This document shows, one piece after another, positions 37,041 through 46,455 of a stretch of DNA of 64,000 nucleotides (within the stretch, counting starts at the first letter, position 1; every line of letters starts with the position of its first letter). Location of the stretch: the NCBI RefSeq assembly GCF_001729745.1, contig NZ_CP017186.1, positions 1,426,001 to 1,490,000 on the forward strand, in the 5' to 3' direction. Source of the stretch: Enterobacter hormaechei subsp. hoffmannii. GTDB taxonomy: Bacteria; Pseudomonadota; Gammaproteobacteria; Enterobacterales; Enterobacteriaceae. Position numbers and translations under genes: made by a program. The notes beneath the pieces were generated by a model. It was not told where the DNA came from, did no database searches, and saw only the letters and a program-made list of their open reading frames with translations.

Positions 37041-37415
37041 TTGAAATTTAAACGAAACTGGGTTGGCGTAATCAGCTGCTTTTTGCTGTTTACGGTCGTT
37101 TGCATGTCGCTTGCTTTTAATGTGAAGGGCGCCTTCAGAGCGTCCGGTCATCCCGAGCTGGGCCTGTTGTTCTTCATCCTGCCGGGGGTAGTGGCCAGTT
37201 TTCTCTCGCGCAAAGGCGAGGTGGTAATGCCGCTGCTGGGGGCCATCCTTGCGGCGCCCCTCTGCCTGCTTCTGATGCGCGTGCTGTTTCTCTCGTCGAG
37301 AAGCGTCTGGCAGGAAGTGGCGTGGCTACTAAGTGGCGTTTTCTGGTGTGCGCTGGGGGCGCTCTGTTTCTTATTTATGCGCAGCCTGCTGCAACAGCGG
37401 AAGCATCATAAATAA
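37041..37415 (+). CDS. ybjM: YbjM, inner-membrane protein
   Basis: A 124-residue protein with four hydrophobic segments, matching E. coli YbjM (for example KGAFRASGHPELGLLFFILPG and FWCALGALCFLF). Function unknown. The start is a TTG at 37041 with a very strong AGGAGG 5 bp upstream; no ATG is near, and the upstream in-frame start at 36942 would add 33 residues absent from the family. Divergent from ybjL, convergent with grxA. Confidence 0.85.
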   Translation: MKFKRNWVGVISCFLLFTVVCMSLAFNVKGAFRASGHPELGLLFFILPGVVASFLSRKGEVVMPLLGAILAAPLCLLLMRVLFLSSRSVWQEVAWLLSGVFWCALGALCFLFMRSLLQQRKHHK

Positions 37416-37438
37416 AAACGCCCTCAGGGTGAGGGCGT
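37411..37438 (-). terminator. Terminator between ybjM and grxA
   Basis: ACGCCCTCA (37418-37426), loop GGG, TGAGGGCGT (37430-37438). On the minus strand TTTTATT follows, so it serves grxA; the stem may also slow ybjM transcription on the other strand. Confidence 0.85.
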
Positions 37439-37445
37439 CTTAGCA

Positions 37446-37715
37446 TTACTGAGCGGCAAACAGGCCCAGGTGCTCTTTGGCGTACGCTTCGAAATCGGTG
37501 CAGCCTCCGATGTGTTTCTGATCGAGGAAGATTTGCGGCACGGTTTCAACCGGTTTACCCACGGTTTTTTCCAGATCGGCTTTGCTGATGCCTTCCGCGT
37601 GGATATCCACGTAACGGAAGTTGAAATCATCACGTTCTTCAGTCAGTTTCTCAGCCAGCTCTTTCGCGCGCACACAGTAAGGGCATCCTGGACGACCAAA
37701 AATTACTGCAAACAT
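37446..37715 (-). CDS. grxA: Glutaredoxin 1 GrxA
   Basis: An 89-residue glutathione-dependent disulfide reductase that serves ribonucleotide reductase, ArsC-type enzymes and OxyR. The active site is Cys11-Pro-Tyr-Cys14 in GRPGCPYC, with the cis-proline motif TVPQIF and GGCTDF for glutathione binding. ATG at 37715 follows GAGGAGAG. The protein is four residues longer than E. coli GrxA, with a different tail (LGLFAAQ). Notably ArsC is encoded 5 kb away and needs a glutaredoxin. Confidence 0.95.
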   Translation of the reverse strand: MFAVIFGRPGCPYCVRAKELAEKLTEERDDFNFRYVDIHAEGISKADLEKTVGKPVETVPQIFLDQKHIGGCTDFEAYAKEHLGLFAAQ

Positions 37716-37900
37716 TTCTCTCTCCTCAAAAAACAAGCCTGACGGCGAATAATCCCTATAGTGCACGATAACCTGCCGTCATGGAAAGAAGGTTTCACCT
37801 GTCACTTTGATACAGTCAGGCTATGTTTCGCCAATTACATCAGGTGGATCATTGCCTATACTGGCTGCCATACGTTTTACGCAATACAAAGAGAGACAAA

Positions 37901-38623
37901 ATGACGCCAACCATTGACCTGCTTCGTTCCCACCGTTCCATTCGCCATTTCACCGATGAGCCGATCACCCAGGCGCAGCGGGACGCGATCATCGACAGCG
38001 CAAGAGGCACCTCCAGCTCCAGCTTTTTGCAGTGCAGCTCCATTATCCGCATCACCGATCCGGCGATGCGTGAGCAGCTGGTAACGCTGACGGGCGGACA
38101 AAAGCACGTTGCCCAGGCGGCTGAGTTCTGGGTGTTCTGCGCCGATTTTAACCGTCACCTGCAAATCTGTCCTGAGGCGGAGCTGGGGCTGGCGGAACAG
38201 CTGCTGCTGGGCGTGGTGGATACGGCATTGATGGCGCAAAACGCGTTCACGGCGGCGGAATCGCTGGGGCTTGGCGGCGTCTATATCGGCGGGCTGCGTA
38301 ATAACATCGAAAGCGTGACGCAACTGCTGAAGCTGCCGAAACACGTGCTGCCGCTGTTTGGTCTGTGCCTCGGCTGGCCGGCGGATAACCCGGATCTGAA
38401 GCCGCGTATTCCTGCTGCGATGCTGGTGCATGAAAACCACTACCAGCCGGTCGATCAGGACGTTCTGCATCAATACGATGAAGAGCTGGCGAACTACTAT
38501 CTGACGCGCGACAGCAACAACCGCCGCGACACCTGGAGCGACCATATTCGTCGCACCATCATTAAAGAAAACCGCCCGTTCATTCTTGATTACCTGCACA
38601 AACAGGGCTGGGCAACGCGATAG
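37901..38623 (+). CDS. nfsA: Oxygen-insensitive NADPH nitroreductase NfsA
   Basis: A 240-residue FMN-dependent nitroreductase that reduces nitrofurans and quinones by two-electron steps; loss of function gives nitrofurantoin resistance in E. coli. The N-terminal [15 protein letters not shown] motif binds FMN phosphate. ATG at 37901 follows GAGAG. In E. coli ybjC precedes nfsA; here only 185 bp separate grxA and nfsA and ybjC is missing. Likely operon nfsA-rimK-ybjN; SoxS control is known in E. coli, but I could not place a clear box. Confidence 0.95.
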   Translation: MTPTIDLLRSHRSIRHFTDEPITQAQRDAIIDSARGTSSSSFLQCSSIIRITDPAMREQLVTLTGGQKHVAQAAEFWVFCADFNRHLQICPEAELGLAEQLLLGVVDTALMAQNAFTAAESLGLGGVYIGGLRNNIESVTQLLKLPKHVLPLFGLCLGWPADNPDLKPRIPAAMLVHENHYQPVDQDVLHQYDEELANYYLTRDSNNRRDTWSDHIRRTIIKENRPFILDYLHKQGWATR

Positions 38624-38687
38624 TCCCTTCCTCCTGCGCCTCGTGTATGATAGGCAGGCTTTTCCCATGTCTTTAGAGAGGTGCAGG

Positions 38688-39590
38688 GTGAAAATTGCCA
38701 TATTGTCCCGGGATGGAACGCTCTATTCATGTAAACGCCTGCGAGAAGCGGCGGCGAAACGCGGACATCAGGTTGAGATCCTCGATCCGATGTCCTGCTA
38801 TATGAACATCGACCCTGCGGCGTCGTCGATTCATTACAAAGGCCGCAAACTCCCGCATTTTGATGCGGTAATTCCCCGCATTGGCTCCCAGATCACCTAT
38901 TACGGCACGGCCGCGCTGCGCCAGTTTGAAATGCTGGGAAGCTATCCGCTCAATGAATCCGTGGCGATCTCACGCGCCCGCGATAAGCTGCGCTCGCTGC
39001 AACTGCTGGCGCGCCAGGGGATCGATCTGCCCGTCACCGGGATTGCTCACTCCCCGGACGACACCAGCGATTTAATCGACATGGTGGGCGGTGCGCCGCT
39101 GGTCATTAAGCTGGTGGAAGGCACGCAGGGTATTGGGGTGGTACTGGCGGAGACGCGTCAGGCGGCGGAAAGCGTGATTGACGCCTTTCGCGGTCTGAAT
39201 GCCCATATTCTGGTGCAGGAGTATATTAAAGAGGCCAAAGGGTGCGACATCCGCTGCTTTGTGGTGGGCGATGAAGTGGTTGCCGCCATAGAGCGGCAGG
39301 CGAAAGAGGGCGACTTCCGCTCTAACCTGCACCGCGGTGGTATCGCGCGGGTGGCCCTTATCAGCGAGCGCGAGCGCGAGATTGCGGTGAAAGCGGCGCA
39401 GACGCTGGGCCTGGACGTGGCGGGGGTCGATCTGCTGCGTGCCGACCGCGGGCCGCTGGTGATGGAAGTTAACGCCTCGCCGGGGCTGGAAGGGGTGGAA
39501 AAAACCACAGGCGTCGATATTGCAGGTAAAATGATCGCATGGATTGAACGCCATGCGACGCCGGGATTTTGCCTGAAAACGGGCGGTTAA
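38688..39590 (+). CDS. rimK: Ribosomal protein S6 glutamate ligase RimK
   Basis: A 300-residue ATP-grasp ligase that adds glutamates to the C-terminus of ribosomal protein S6 and can make poly-alpha-glutamate. The family features include [20 protein letters not shown] for ATP binding and [12 protein letters not shown] with the metal-binding Glu and Asn. The start is GTG at 38688 (GAGAGG upstream), which gives the E. coli N-terminus MKIAILSRD and length. In-frame upstream codons reach 38586 but overlap nfsA. Confidence 0.95.
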   Translation: MKIAILSRDGTLYSCKRLREAAAKRGHQVEILDPMSCYMNIDPAASSIHYKGRKLPHFDAVIPRIGSQITYYGTAALRQFEMLGSYPLNESVAISRARDKLRSLQLLARQGIDLPVTGIAHSPDDTSDLIDMVGGAPLVIKLVEGTQGIGVVLAETRQAAESVIDAFRGLNAHILVQEYIKEAKGCDIRCFVVGDEVVAAIERQAKEGDFRSNLHRGGIARVALISEREREIAVKAAQTLGLDVAGVDLLRADRGPLVMEVNASPGLEGVEKTTGVDIAGKMIAWIERHATPGFCLKTGG

Positions 39591-39653
39591 ATGGATCGGC
39601 GCGCACTTTTTGCGTAAGCTGGACAACGTTTTTATTTAAGAGGCTGCACAGCG

Positions 39654-40130
39654 ATGGATTTACAGGTCGTACCTACACTGGATACGTTACGTCAATGGCT
39701 CGATGATGCCGGTATTACTTTTTTCGAATGCGACTCCTGCCAGGCGCTGCATCTGCCTCACATGCAAAATTTCGATGGTATTTTTGATGCCAAAATCGAT
39801 CTGATTAACGACGTGATCCTGTTCTCGGCGCTGGCTGAAGTGAAGCCTTCAGCGCTGCTTGCACTGGCATCCGATCTGTCAGCGATTAACGCCAGTTCTT
39901 TGACGGTGAAAGCGTTTCTCGACATACAGGATGATAATCTGCCGAAGCTGGTGGTTTGCCAGTCTTTATTCTCCGGCGCGGGGCTCTCCTTCAAACAGTT
40001 CGCCTGGTTTATGCGCCTGAGCGAAGAGCAAATTTCCATGGTAATGATGGAAGCCAACGCACATCACCTGCTGTATAGCGCGGAAGATGATGCCGAGAAT
40101 AATGATGCATCTTCCAATTTTCTCCACTAA
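39654..40130 (+). CDS. ybjN: YbjN family protein
   Basis: A 158-residue cytoplasmic protein matching E. coli YbjN (DLSAINASSLTVKAFLD and NLPKLVVCQSL are conserved). The fold resembles type III secretion chaperones. In E. coli its level affects motility, biofilm and stress genes; no biochemical activity is established. ATG at 39654 has AGAGG about 11 bp upstream. It is the third gene after nfsA and rimK. Confidence 0.9.
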   Translation: MDLQVVPTLDTLRQWLDDAGITFFECDSCQALHLPHMQNFDGIFDAKIDLINDVILFSALAEVKPSALLALASDLSAINASSLTVKAFLDIQDDNLPKLVVCQSLFSGAGLSFKQFAWFMRLSEEQISMVMMEANAHHLLYSAEDDAENNDASSNFLH

Positions 40131-40480
40131 GCCTGTCTGACTTTTGCGCAGTCGCTACCAGAGCGGCTGCATAACACCGCTTTTTCTGCTGCTTTTAACC
40201 TTTCTTTAAAGAATTTTTCACCTCCTCTCGGGCCGTTTCGGCTTATCACGTAGACATAATCTGCATAAAAAATTGATAAAAGGCGTTTTTTCGTCTGGGC
40301 TATAGCCGGAGACACGGGCTACAGTTATTCTTGCGGTGCTTAAAAAAGCGAGCGGAACCTGCCGGGAAGAGGGGTATATTTTATTTCGGGCAGAGCGACA
40401 AACTATGCATGAATATTGCATATCTTCAGGCTGCACAGTTTTGGTTCGTTTGTTAACGAGCTTTCAGAAGGAATAACAAT
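40131..40480. other. 350-bp leader upstream of potF
   Basis: No gene. A weak hairpin (AGCGG at 40162-40166, CCGCT at 40177-40181, then TTTT) may end the ybjN transcript. ATGCATGAATATTGCAT near 40405 is palindromic and contains a TGAAT half-site like that of ArgR boxes. I did not find a sigma-54 -24/-12 pair with the correct 10-bp spacing. Confidence 0.4.
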
Positions 40481-41593
40481 ATGATCGCCTTGAATAAAAA
40501 ATGGTTATCGGGTCTGGTTGCGGGTGCTCTGATGGCCGTCTCTGCCGGCACGCTCGCTGCGGAACAAAAAACGCTGCACGTCTATAACTGGTCTGACTAT
40601 ATTGCGCCGGACACCGTCGCGAATTTTGAAAAAGAGACCGGCATTAAGGTTGTCTACGACGTATTCGATTCCAACGAAGTACTGGAAGGCAAACTGATGG
40701 CGGGCAGTACCGGTTTCGACCTGGTGGTGCCCTCTGCAAGCTTCCTGGAGCGTCAGCTGACCGCCGGTGTCTTCCAGCCGCTGGACAAGAACAAGTTATC
40801 GAACTGGAAAAACCTCGATCCGGAAGTGCTGAAGCTGGTGGCGAAGCATGATCCGGACAACAAATACGCCATGCCTTACCTGTGGGCGACCACGGGTATT
40901 GGCTTTAACGTGGATAAAGTCAAAGCGGCGCTGGGCCCGGACGTCAAACTGGACAGCTGGGACGTGGTGCTGAAGCCGGAAAATCTCGAGAAGCTGAAAA
41001 GCTGCGGCGTCTCTTTCCTCGATGCGCCGGAAGAGATTTTCGCCACCGTGCTTAACTATCTCGGCAAAGATCCAAACAGCAGCAAGGCCGACGACTACAC
41101 CGGTCCGGCGACCGACCTGCTATTGAAGCTGCGTCCGAATATTCGCTACTTCCACTCCTCTCAGTACATCAACGACCTGGCTAACGGAGATATCTGCGTG
41201 GCCATCGGCTGGGCGGGTGACGTCTGGCAGGCAGCGAACCGTGCGAAAGAGGCGAAAAACGGTGTGAATGTTTCCTACTTCATTCCGAAGGAGGGGGCGC
41301 TGGCGTTCTTCGACGTCTTCGCGATGCCGGCTGATGCGAAAAACAAAGAGGAAGCGTATCAGTTCCTCAACTACCTGATGCGTCCGGAAGTGATTGCCCA
41401 CATCAGCGACCACGTCTACTACGCCAACGGTAACAAGGCCTCCGTGCCGCTGGTGAGCGAAGAAATCCGCAATAATCCGGCGATCTACCCGCCAGCCGAT
41501 GTGTTTGCCAAGCTCTTCACCCTGAAAGTGCAGGAACCGAAAATTGACCGTGTGCGTACCCGCGCGTGGACGAAGGTGAAAAGCGGTAAGTAA
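40481..41593 (+). CDS. potF: Putrescine-binding periplasmic protein PotF
   Basis: A 370-residue periplasmic binding protein of the PotFGHI putrescine importer. The signal peptide is about 1-26 (GTLAA/EQKTL). The mature part begins LHVYNWSDYIAPDTV; the Trp/Asp residues of this motif bind the polyamine. ATG at 40481 follows AGAAGGA. First gene of the operon, separated from potG by a REP pair that may give higher potF expression than the rest. Confidence 0.96.
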   Translation: MIALNKKWLSGLVAGALMAVSAGTLAAEQKTLHVYNWSDYIAPDTVANFEKETGIKVVYDVFDSNEVLEGKLMAGSTGFDLVVPSASFLERQLTAGVFQPLDKNKLSNWKNLDPEVLKLVAKHDPDNKYAMPYLWATTGIGFNVDKVKAALGPDVKLDSWDVVLKPENLEKLKSCGVSFLDAPEEIFATVLNYLGKDPNSSKADDYTGPATDLLLKLRPNIRYFHSSQYINDLANGDICVAIGWAGDVWQAANRAKEAKNGVNVSYFIPKEGALAFFDVFAMPADAKNKEEAYQFLNYLMRPEVIAHISDHVYYANGNKASVPLVSEEIRNNPAIYPPADVFAKLFTLKVQEPKIDRVRTRAWTKVKSGK

Positions 41594-41610
41594 CGGCGTT
41601 TGATATCGTT

Positions 41611-41680
41611 GCCCGGTGGCGCTGTCGCTTACCGGGCCGACAAATCCCGTAGGCCGGGCAAGCGTTAGCGCCGCCCGGCG
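41611..41680. repeat. REP pair between potF and potG
   Basis: GCCCGGTGGCGCTGTCGCTT...ACCGGGCC (41611-41638) and AGGCCGGGCAAGCG...CGCCGCCCGGCG (41651-41680). Within an operon, such units often stabilise the upstream mRNA. Confidence 0.85.
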
Positions 41681-41736
41681 ATACGCACCCTGACGGTGCG
41701 TTTGCACCAGTGTTGATCTATGCCGGAGAGCACCCC

Positions 41737-42870
41737 GTGAATGACGCGATCCCCCGCCCGCAGGCGAAAGTCCGTAAAGCGCTGACCCCGCTTCTTGAAA
41801 TTCGTAACCTCACCAAATCCTTCGACGGCCAGCATGCCGTGGACGATGTCAGCCTGACGATCTACAAAGGTGAAATATTTGCTTTGCTCGGCGCATCCGG
41901 CTGCGGTAAATCGACCCTGCTGCGTATGCTGGCCGGGTTTGAACAACCTACCGCCGGGCAGATCGTGCTGGATGGGGTAGACCTCTCCAGCGTGCCGCCG
42001 TACCAGCGGCCCATTAACATGATGTTCCAGTCCTATGCCCTGTTCCCGCACATGACCGTCGAGCAGAACATCGCCTTCGGCCTGAAGCAGGACAAACTGC
42101 CGAAAGCCGAAATCACCGCGCGCGTGGCGGAGATGCTGAGCCTGGTGCACATGCAGGAGTTCGCGAAGCGTAAGCCGCATCAGCTTTCCGGCGGCCAGCG
42201 TCAGCGCGTGGCGCTGGCAAGAAGTCTGGCGAAGCGTCCAAAATTACTCCTGCTCGACGAGCCGATGGGCGCGCTGGATAAAAAGCTGCGCGACCGGATG
42301 CAGCTGGAAGTGGTAGATATCCTTGAGCGCGTAGGGGTGACCTGCGTGATGGTGACGCACGACCAGGAAGAGGCGATGACCATGGCCGGGCGCATTGCGA
42401 TCATGAATCGCGGTAAGTTCGTGCAGATAGGCGAGCCGGAGGAGATTTACGAACACCCGACAACCCGCTACAGCGCGGAGTTCATCGGCTCGGTAAACGT
42501 CTTCGAAGGGCTGCTGAAGGAACGCCAGGAAGACGGTCTGGTGATTGAATCGCCGGGGCTGGTGCACCCGCTTAAGGTTGATTCTGATAATTCCGTGGTG
42601 GACAACGTGCCGGTTTACGTTGCCCTGCGCCCGGAAAAAATCATGCTTTGCGATGAGCCGCCCGCCGATGGCTATAACTTTGCCGTGGGCGAAGTGGTAC
42701 ACATTGCCTATCTCGGCGATCTGTCGATTTACCATGTCCGCCTGAAAAGCGGGCAGATGCTCAGCGCCCAGTTACAGAACGAACACCGGTATCGCAAGGG
42801 ACAGCCAACCTGGGGCGACGAAGTGAGCCTGTGCTGGGATGCGGACAGTTGCGTAGTCCTGACGGTATAA
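41737..42870 (+). CDS. potG: Putrescine ABC importer, ATP-binding protein PotG
   Basis: A 377-residue ATPase of the MalK/PotA type. Walker A is GASGCGKST, signature LSGGQRQR, Walker B LLLLDEPMGALD, switch His in MVTHDQEEA; a C-terminal TOBE regulatory domain follows. The start is GTG at 41737 with CGGAGAG 8 bp upstream, giving the E. coli N-terminus MNDAIPRPQAK; a frame from 41710 is longer than the family. Followed by potH after 9 bp. Confidence 0.95.
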   Translation: MNDAIPRPQAKVRKALTPLLEIRNLTKSFDGQHAVDDVSLTIYKGEIFALLGASGCGKSTLLRMLAGFEQPTAGQIVLDGVDLSSVPPYQRPINMMFQSYALFPHMTVEQNIAFGLKQDKLPKAEITARVAEMLSLVHMQEFAKRKPHQLSGGQRQRVALARSLAKRPKLLLLDEPMGALDKKLRDRMQLEVVDILERVGVTCVMVTHDQEEAMTMAGRIAIMNRGKFVQIGEPEEIYEHPTTRYSAEFIGSVNVFEGLLKERQEDGLVIESPGLVHPLKVDSDNSVVDNVPVYVALRPEKIMLCDEPPADGYNFAVGEVVHIAYLGDLSIYHVRLKSGQMLSAQLQNEHRYRKGQPTWGDEVSLCWDADSCVVLTV

Positions 42871-42879
42871 GGAGCGGTC

Positions 42880-43833
42880 ATGAGCACACTTGAACCTCCA
42901 GCCCGCGTCAAAAAACCGGGCGGTTTCTCGCACTGGCTGGCGCGCGTGCAGATGGCGCATGGCCGCAAGCTGGTCATCGCCATGCCCTATATCTGGCTGA
43001 TCCTGCTGTTTCTGCTGCCGTTCCTGATCGTCTTTAAGATCAGCCTGGCGGAGATGGCGCGGGCGATCCCGCCGTATACCGATTTGTGGGAGTGGGCCGA
43101 CGGGCAACTGACGCTGACCTTAAACCTTGGGAATTTCCTGCAACTGACTGAGGATCCGCTCTATTTCGAAGCCTATTTACAGTCGTTACAGGTTGCGGCG
43201 ATCTCAACGATCTGCTGCTTGTTGATGGGCTACCCGCTGGCGTGGGCAGTGGCGCACAGCAAGCCGTCGACGCGAAATATTTTACTGCTGTTGGTCATTT
43301 TACCGTCGTGGACATCGTTCCTGATCCGCGTGTACGCGTGGATGGGGATCCTGAAGAATAACGGCATACTGAATAACTTCCTGCTGTGGCTTGGGGTGAT
43401 CGACCAGCCGCTGACGATCCTGCATACCAACCTTGCGGTGTATATCGGGATTGTCTATGCCTATCTGCCGTTTATGGTGCTGCCAATCTATACGGCGCTG
43501 ACGCGAATCGATTACTCGCTGGTGGAAGCCTCGCTGGATCTCGGCGCACGCCCGTTGAAGACGTTCTTCAGCGTCATTGTGCCGCTCACAAAAGGCGGGA
43601 TCATCGCCGGATCGATGCTGGTGTTTATCCCGGCGGTCGGGGAGTTTGTGATCCCCGAACTGCTCGGCGGCCCGGACAGCATCATGATTGGCCGCGTGCT
43701 GTGGCAGGAGTTCTTCAATAATCGCGACTGGCCGGTGGCCTCGGCGGTGGCGATTGTCATGTTACTGCTGCTGATCGTGCCGATCATGTGGTTCCACAAA
43801 CATCAGCAGAAACAGATGGGAGACCACGGATGA
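42880..43833 (+). CDS. potH: Putrescine ABC importer permease PotH
   Basis: A 317-residue inner-membrane permease with about six membrane segments. The EAA loop is SLVEASLDLGARPLKTFFSV. ATG at 42880 follows AAGGAG. Its TGA overlaps the potI ATG (ATGA at 43830-43833), a sign of translational coupling to make equal amounts of the two permeases. Confidence 0.96.
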   Translation: MSTLEPPARVKKPGGFSHWLARVQMAHGRKLVIAMPYIWLILLFLLPFLIVFKISLAEMARAIPPYTDLWEWADGQLTLTLNLGNFLQLTEDPLYFEAYLQSLQVAAISTICCLLMGYPLAWAVAHSKPSTRNILLLLVILPSWTSFLIRVYAWMGILKNNGILNNFLLWLGVIDQPLTILHTNLAVYIGIVYAYLPFMVLPIYTALTRIDYSLVEASLDLGARPLKTFFSVIVPLTKGGIIAGSMLVFIPAVGEFVIPELLGGPDSIMIGRVLWQEFFNNRDWPVASAVAIVMLLLLIVPIMWFHKHQQKQMGDHG

Positions 43834-44675
43834 ACAACTTACCGGTAGTACGCTCCCCGTGGCGAATTCTGATCCTGATTATCGGCTTTACCTTCCTGTA
43901 TGCGCCGATGCTGATGCTGGTGATCTACTCGTTCAACAGCTCTAAGCTGGTCACCGTCTGGGCGGGCTGGTCGACGCGCTGGTACAGCGAGCTGTTCCAC
44001 GATGATGCGATGATGAGTGCGGTGGGGCTGAGCCTGACCATTGCGGCGCTGGCGGCGACGATGGCCTGCGTGCTGGGCACGATTGCCGCGCTGGTGATGG
44101 TGCGCTTCGGCCGTTTTCGCGGAGCAAATGGTTTTGCGTTTATGATCACCGCCCCGCTGGTCATGCCGGACGTCATCACGGGTCTGTCGCTGCTCCTGCT
44201 GTTTGTCGCGCTGGCGCACGCCATCGGCTGGCCAGCGGATCGCGGGATGCTCACCATCTGGCTGGCGCACGTCACCTTCTGTACGGCGTATGTGGCGGTG
44301 GTCATCTCCTCGCGGCTGCGCGAGCTGGATCGCTCCATTGAAGAGGCGGCGATGGATCTCGGCGCCACGCCGCTGAAGGTCTTTTTCATCATTACGCTGC
44401 CGATGATTATGCCGGCGGTGATCTCCGGCTGGCTGCTGGCGTTCACGCTCTCGCTCGACGATCTGGTTATCGCCAGCTTTGTGTCGGGGCCGGGCGCGAC
44501 GACGCTGCCGATGCTGGTCTTCTCCAGCGTGCGCATGGGGGTGAATCCGGAGATTAATGCCCTGGCCTCCATCATCCTCGGGGTGGTCGGAATTGTCGGA
44601 TTTATCGCCTGGTATTTGATGGCGCGCGCGGAAAAGCAGCGCGTGCGCGATATCCAGCGTGCAAGACGCGGCTGA
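43830..44675 (+). CDS. potI: Putrescine ABC importer permease PotI
   Basis: A 281-residue permease, partner of PotH, with about six membrane segments and the EAA loop SIEEAAMDLGATPLKVFFII. ATG at 43830 overlaps the potH stop; an in-frame ATG at 43788 lies within potH and is rejected. It ends the potFGHI operon before a strong terminator. Confidence 0.96.
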   Translation: MNNLPVVRSPWRILILIIGFTFLYAPMLMLVIYSFNSSKLVTVWAGWSTRWYSELFHDDAMMSAVGLSLTIAALAATMACVLGTIAALVMVRFGRFRGANGFAFMITAPLVMPDVITGLSLLLLFVALAHAIGWPADRGMLTIWLAHVTFCTAYVAVVISSRLRELDRSIEEAAMDLGATPLKVFFIITLPMIMPAVISGWLLAFTLSLDDLVIASFVSGPGATTLPMLVFSSVRMGVNPEINALASIILGVVGIVGFIAWYLMARAEKQRVRDIQRARRG

Positions 44676-44697
44676 AGGAATTATTATTTCCAGTGAT

Positions 44698-44725
44698 GTG
44701 CCGCGTATGACGCGGCACTGTTTTT
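44698..44725 (+). terminator. Intrinsic terminator of potFGHI
   Basis: GTGCCGCG (44698-44705), loop TATGA, CGCGGCAC (44711-44718), then TGTTTTT. It begins 23 bp after potI and lies before ybjO. Confidence 0.88.
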
Positions 44726-44741
44726 CAGGGAAGTAAAAACA

Positions 44742-45215
44742 TTGGGATTCTTGCAAAAAACACGTCATTCGCACGCCCGTCCGAACGTCCCTGCGCTGGT
44801 GCAGGTGGCGGCGCTCGCCATTATTATGATCCGCTGCCTGGATGTGCTGATGATTATGAACACGCTGGGCCCGCGAGGCATGGGGGAGTTCATTCACCGC
44901 AGCGCGCAGACGTGGAATCTGACGCTGGTGTTTCTCAGCAGCCTGATGCTGGTGTTTATTGAGATCTACTGTGCGTTCTCGCTGGTAAAGGGGCGCAACT
45001 GGGCGCGCTGGGTATATTTTCTTACGCAGATCACCGCCGCCAGCTATCTGTGGGCCGCCTCGCTGGGCTATGGCTATCCGGAGCTGTTCAGCATTCCCGG
45101 CGGCTCCCGCCGCGAGATTTTCCATTCCTTAGTGATGCAAAAATTGCCGGACATGCTGGTGCTCTGCCTGCTCTATGTTCCCGCCTCCAGTCGGCGGTTC
45201 TTCCGCCTGCAATAA
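44742..45215 (+). CDS. ybjO: YbjO, inner-membrane protein
   Basis: A 157-residue protein with about four hydrophobic segments, matching E. coli YbjO (HARPNVPALVQVAALAIIMI, WAASLGYGYPELFSIPG). Function unknown. The start is TTG at 44742 with AGGGAAG upstream; no in-frame ATG is close. The E. coli protein is about five residues longer at the N-terminus. Separated from potI by a terminator, so it has its own promoter or reads through. Confidence 0.85.
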   Translation: MGFLQKTRHSHARPNVPALVQVAALAIIMIRCLDVLMIMNTLGPRGMGEFIHRSAQTWNLTLVFLSSLMLVFIEIYCAFSLVKGRNWARWVYFLTQITAASYLWAASLGYGYPELFSIPGGSRREIFHSLVMQKLPDMLVLCLLYVPASSRRFFRLQ

Positions 45216-45255
45216 TGTGTATAATCGCAGCCCTCGTGATTCTTAAGGTTTTCAT

Positions 45256-46383
45256 ATGCAGTGCGCACTCTATGACGCCGGACGCTGCCGCTCCTGTCAG
45301 TGGATAGAACAGCCGGTCCCTCAACAACTCACCGCCAAAATGGTCGACCTGCAACAGCTGCTGGCAGCACACGCGGTGGGCGAGTGGTGCGCACCCGTCA
45401 GCGGGCCGGAGCAGGGCTTTCGTAATAAAGCCAAAATGGTGGTCAGCGGCAGCGTCGAAAAGCCGCTGCTGGGCATGCTGCACCGTGACGGCACGCCCGT
45501 CGATCTCACCGGCTGTCCGCTGTATCCCGCCTCGTTTGAGCCGGTGTTTACCGCCCTGAAACCCTTTATCGCCCGCGCGGGGTTAACGCCCTATAACGTT
45601 GCCCGCAGGCGCGGCGAGCTTAAGTACCTTCTGCTGACCGAAAGCCAAATCGACGGCGGGATGATGCTGCGCTTTGTGCTGCGTTCGGAAACCAAACTGG
45701 AGCAGCTTCGCGCGGTGTTGCCGTGGCTGCAGGAACAGCTTCCGCAGCTCAAGGTCATTACCGCTAATATTCAGCCGGTGCATATGGCGATCATGGAAGG
45801 AGAGAAAGAGATTTTCTTCACCGAACAGCATGCGCTGGCGGAGAATTTCAACGGCGTGCCGCTGTGGATCCGTCCGCAAAGCTTCTTCCAGACTAACCCC
45901 ACCGTCGCCAGCGCGCTGTACGCGACCGCGCGCGACTGGGTGCGTGCGTTACAGGTTCATCACATGTGGGATCTGTTCTGCGGCGTCGGCGGCTTTGGCC
46001 TGCACTGTGCCACGCCAGACATGCAGCTCACCGGGATTGAAATTTCTGCGGAGGCCATCGCCTGCGCGAAACAGTCCGCCGCGGAGCTGGGGCTGACGAA
46101 TCTGCACTTCCAGGCGCTGGACTCGACCCGGTTCGCCACCGGCCAGGGCAACGTGCCGGAGCTGGTGCTGGTGAACCCGCCGCGCCGGGGTATCGGCCAG
46201 GCGCTCTGCGACTACCTGAGCCAGATGGCGCCGGAGTACATCGTCTACTCCAGCTGTAACGCGCAGTCCATGGTGAAGGATATCGCCAGCCTGCCGGGCT
46301 ACCGCATTGCGCGCGTTCAGCTCTTTGATATGTTCCCGCACACTGCGCATTACGAAGTGCTGACGTTGCTCGTGAAATCTTAA
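45256..46383 (+). CDS. rlmC: 23S rRNA m5U747 methyltransferase RlmC
   Basis: A 375-residue SAM-dependent enzyme (RumB) that methylates U747 of 23S rRNA. A 4Fe-4S cluster is held by Cys3, Cys11, Cys14 and Cys87. The SAM-binding motif is [12 protein letters not shown], and the catalytic nucleophile is Cys334 in [13 protein letters not shown] at 45256 matches the E. coli N-terminus [14 protein letters not shown]. In E. coli it is followed by artJ; here a two-component pair lies between. Confidence 0.95.
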   Translation: MQCALYDAGRCRSCQWIEQPVPQQLTAKMVDLQQLLAAHAVGEWCAPVSGPEQGFRNKAKMVVSGSVEKPLLGMLHRDGTPVDLTGCPLYPASFEPVFTALKPFIARAGLTPYNVARRRGELKYLLLTESQIDGGMMLRFVLRSETKLEQLRAVLPWLQEQLPQLKVITANIQPVHMAIMEGEKEIFFTEQHALAENFNGVPLWIRPQSFFQTNPTVASALYATARDWVRALQVHHMWDLFCGVGGFGLHCATPDMQLTGIEISAEAIACAKQSAAELGLTNLHFQALDSTRFATGQGNVPELVLVNPPRRGIGQALCDYLSQMAPEYIVYSSCNAQSMVKDIASLPGYRIARVQLFDMFPHTAHYEVLTLLVKS

Positions 46384-46455
46384 ACAAAATGTGAACTCTT
46401 CCCCCGCTCGAAATCAGGTAAGCTTACGCCATAACAAATGATTGAAGGCTTACCC

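Noticed and set aside
37745-37775. OxyR site upstream of grxA
   Set aside because: CTAT and GATA elements with 7-bp spacing are present, but the full four-element pattern is not convincing.
40300-40480. Sigma-54 promoter for potF
   Set aside because: No GG-N10-GC pair of the right form was found; the closest candidate has 14 bp spacing.
43839-45125. 428-codon open frame on the minus strand
   Set aside because: It lies antisense to potI and ybjO, is rich in Arg, His and Gln as shadow frames are, and crosses the potI terminator.
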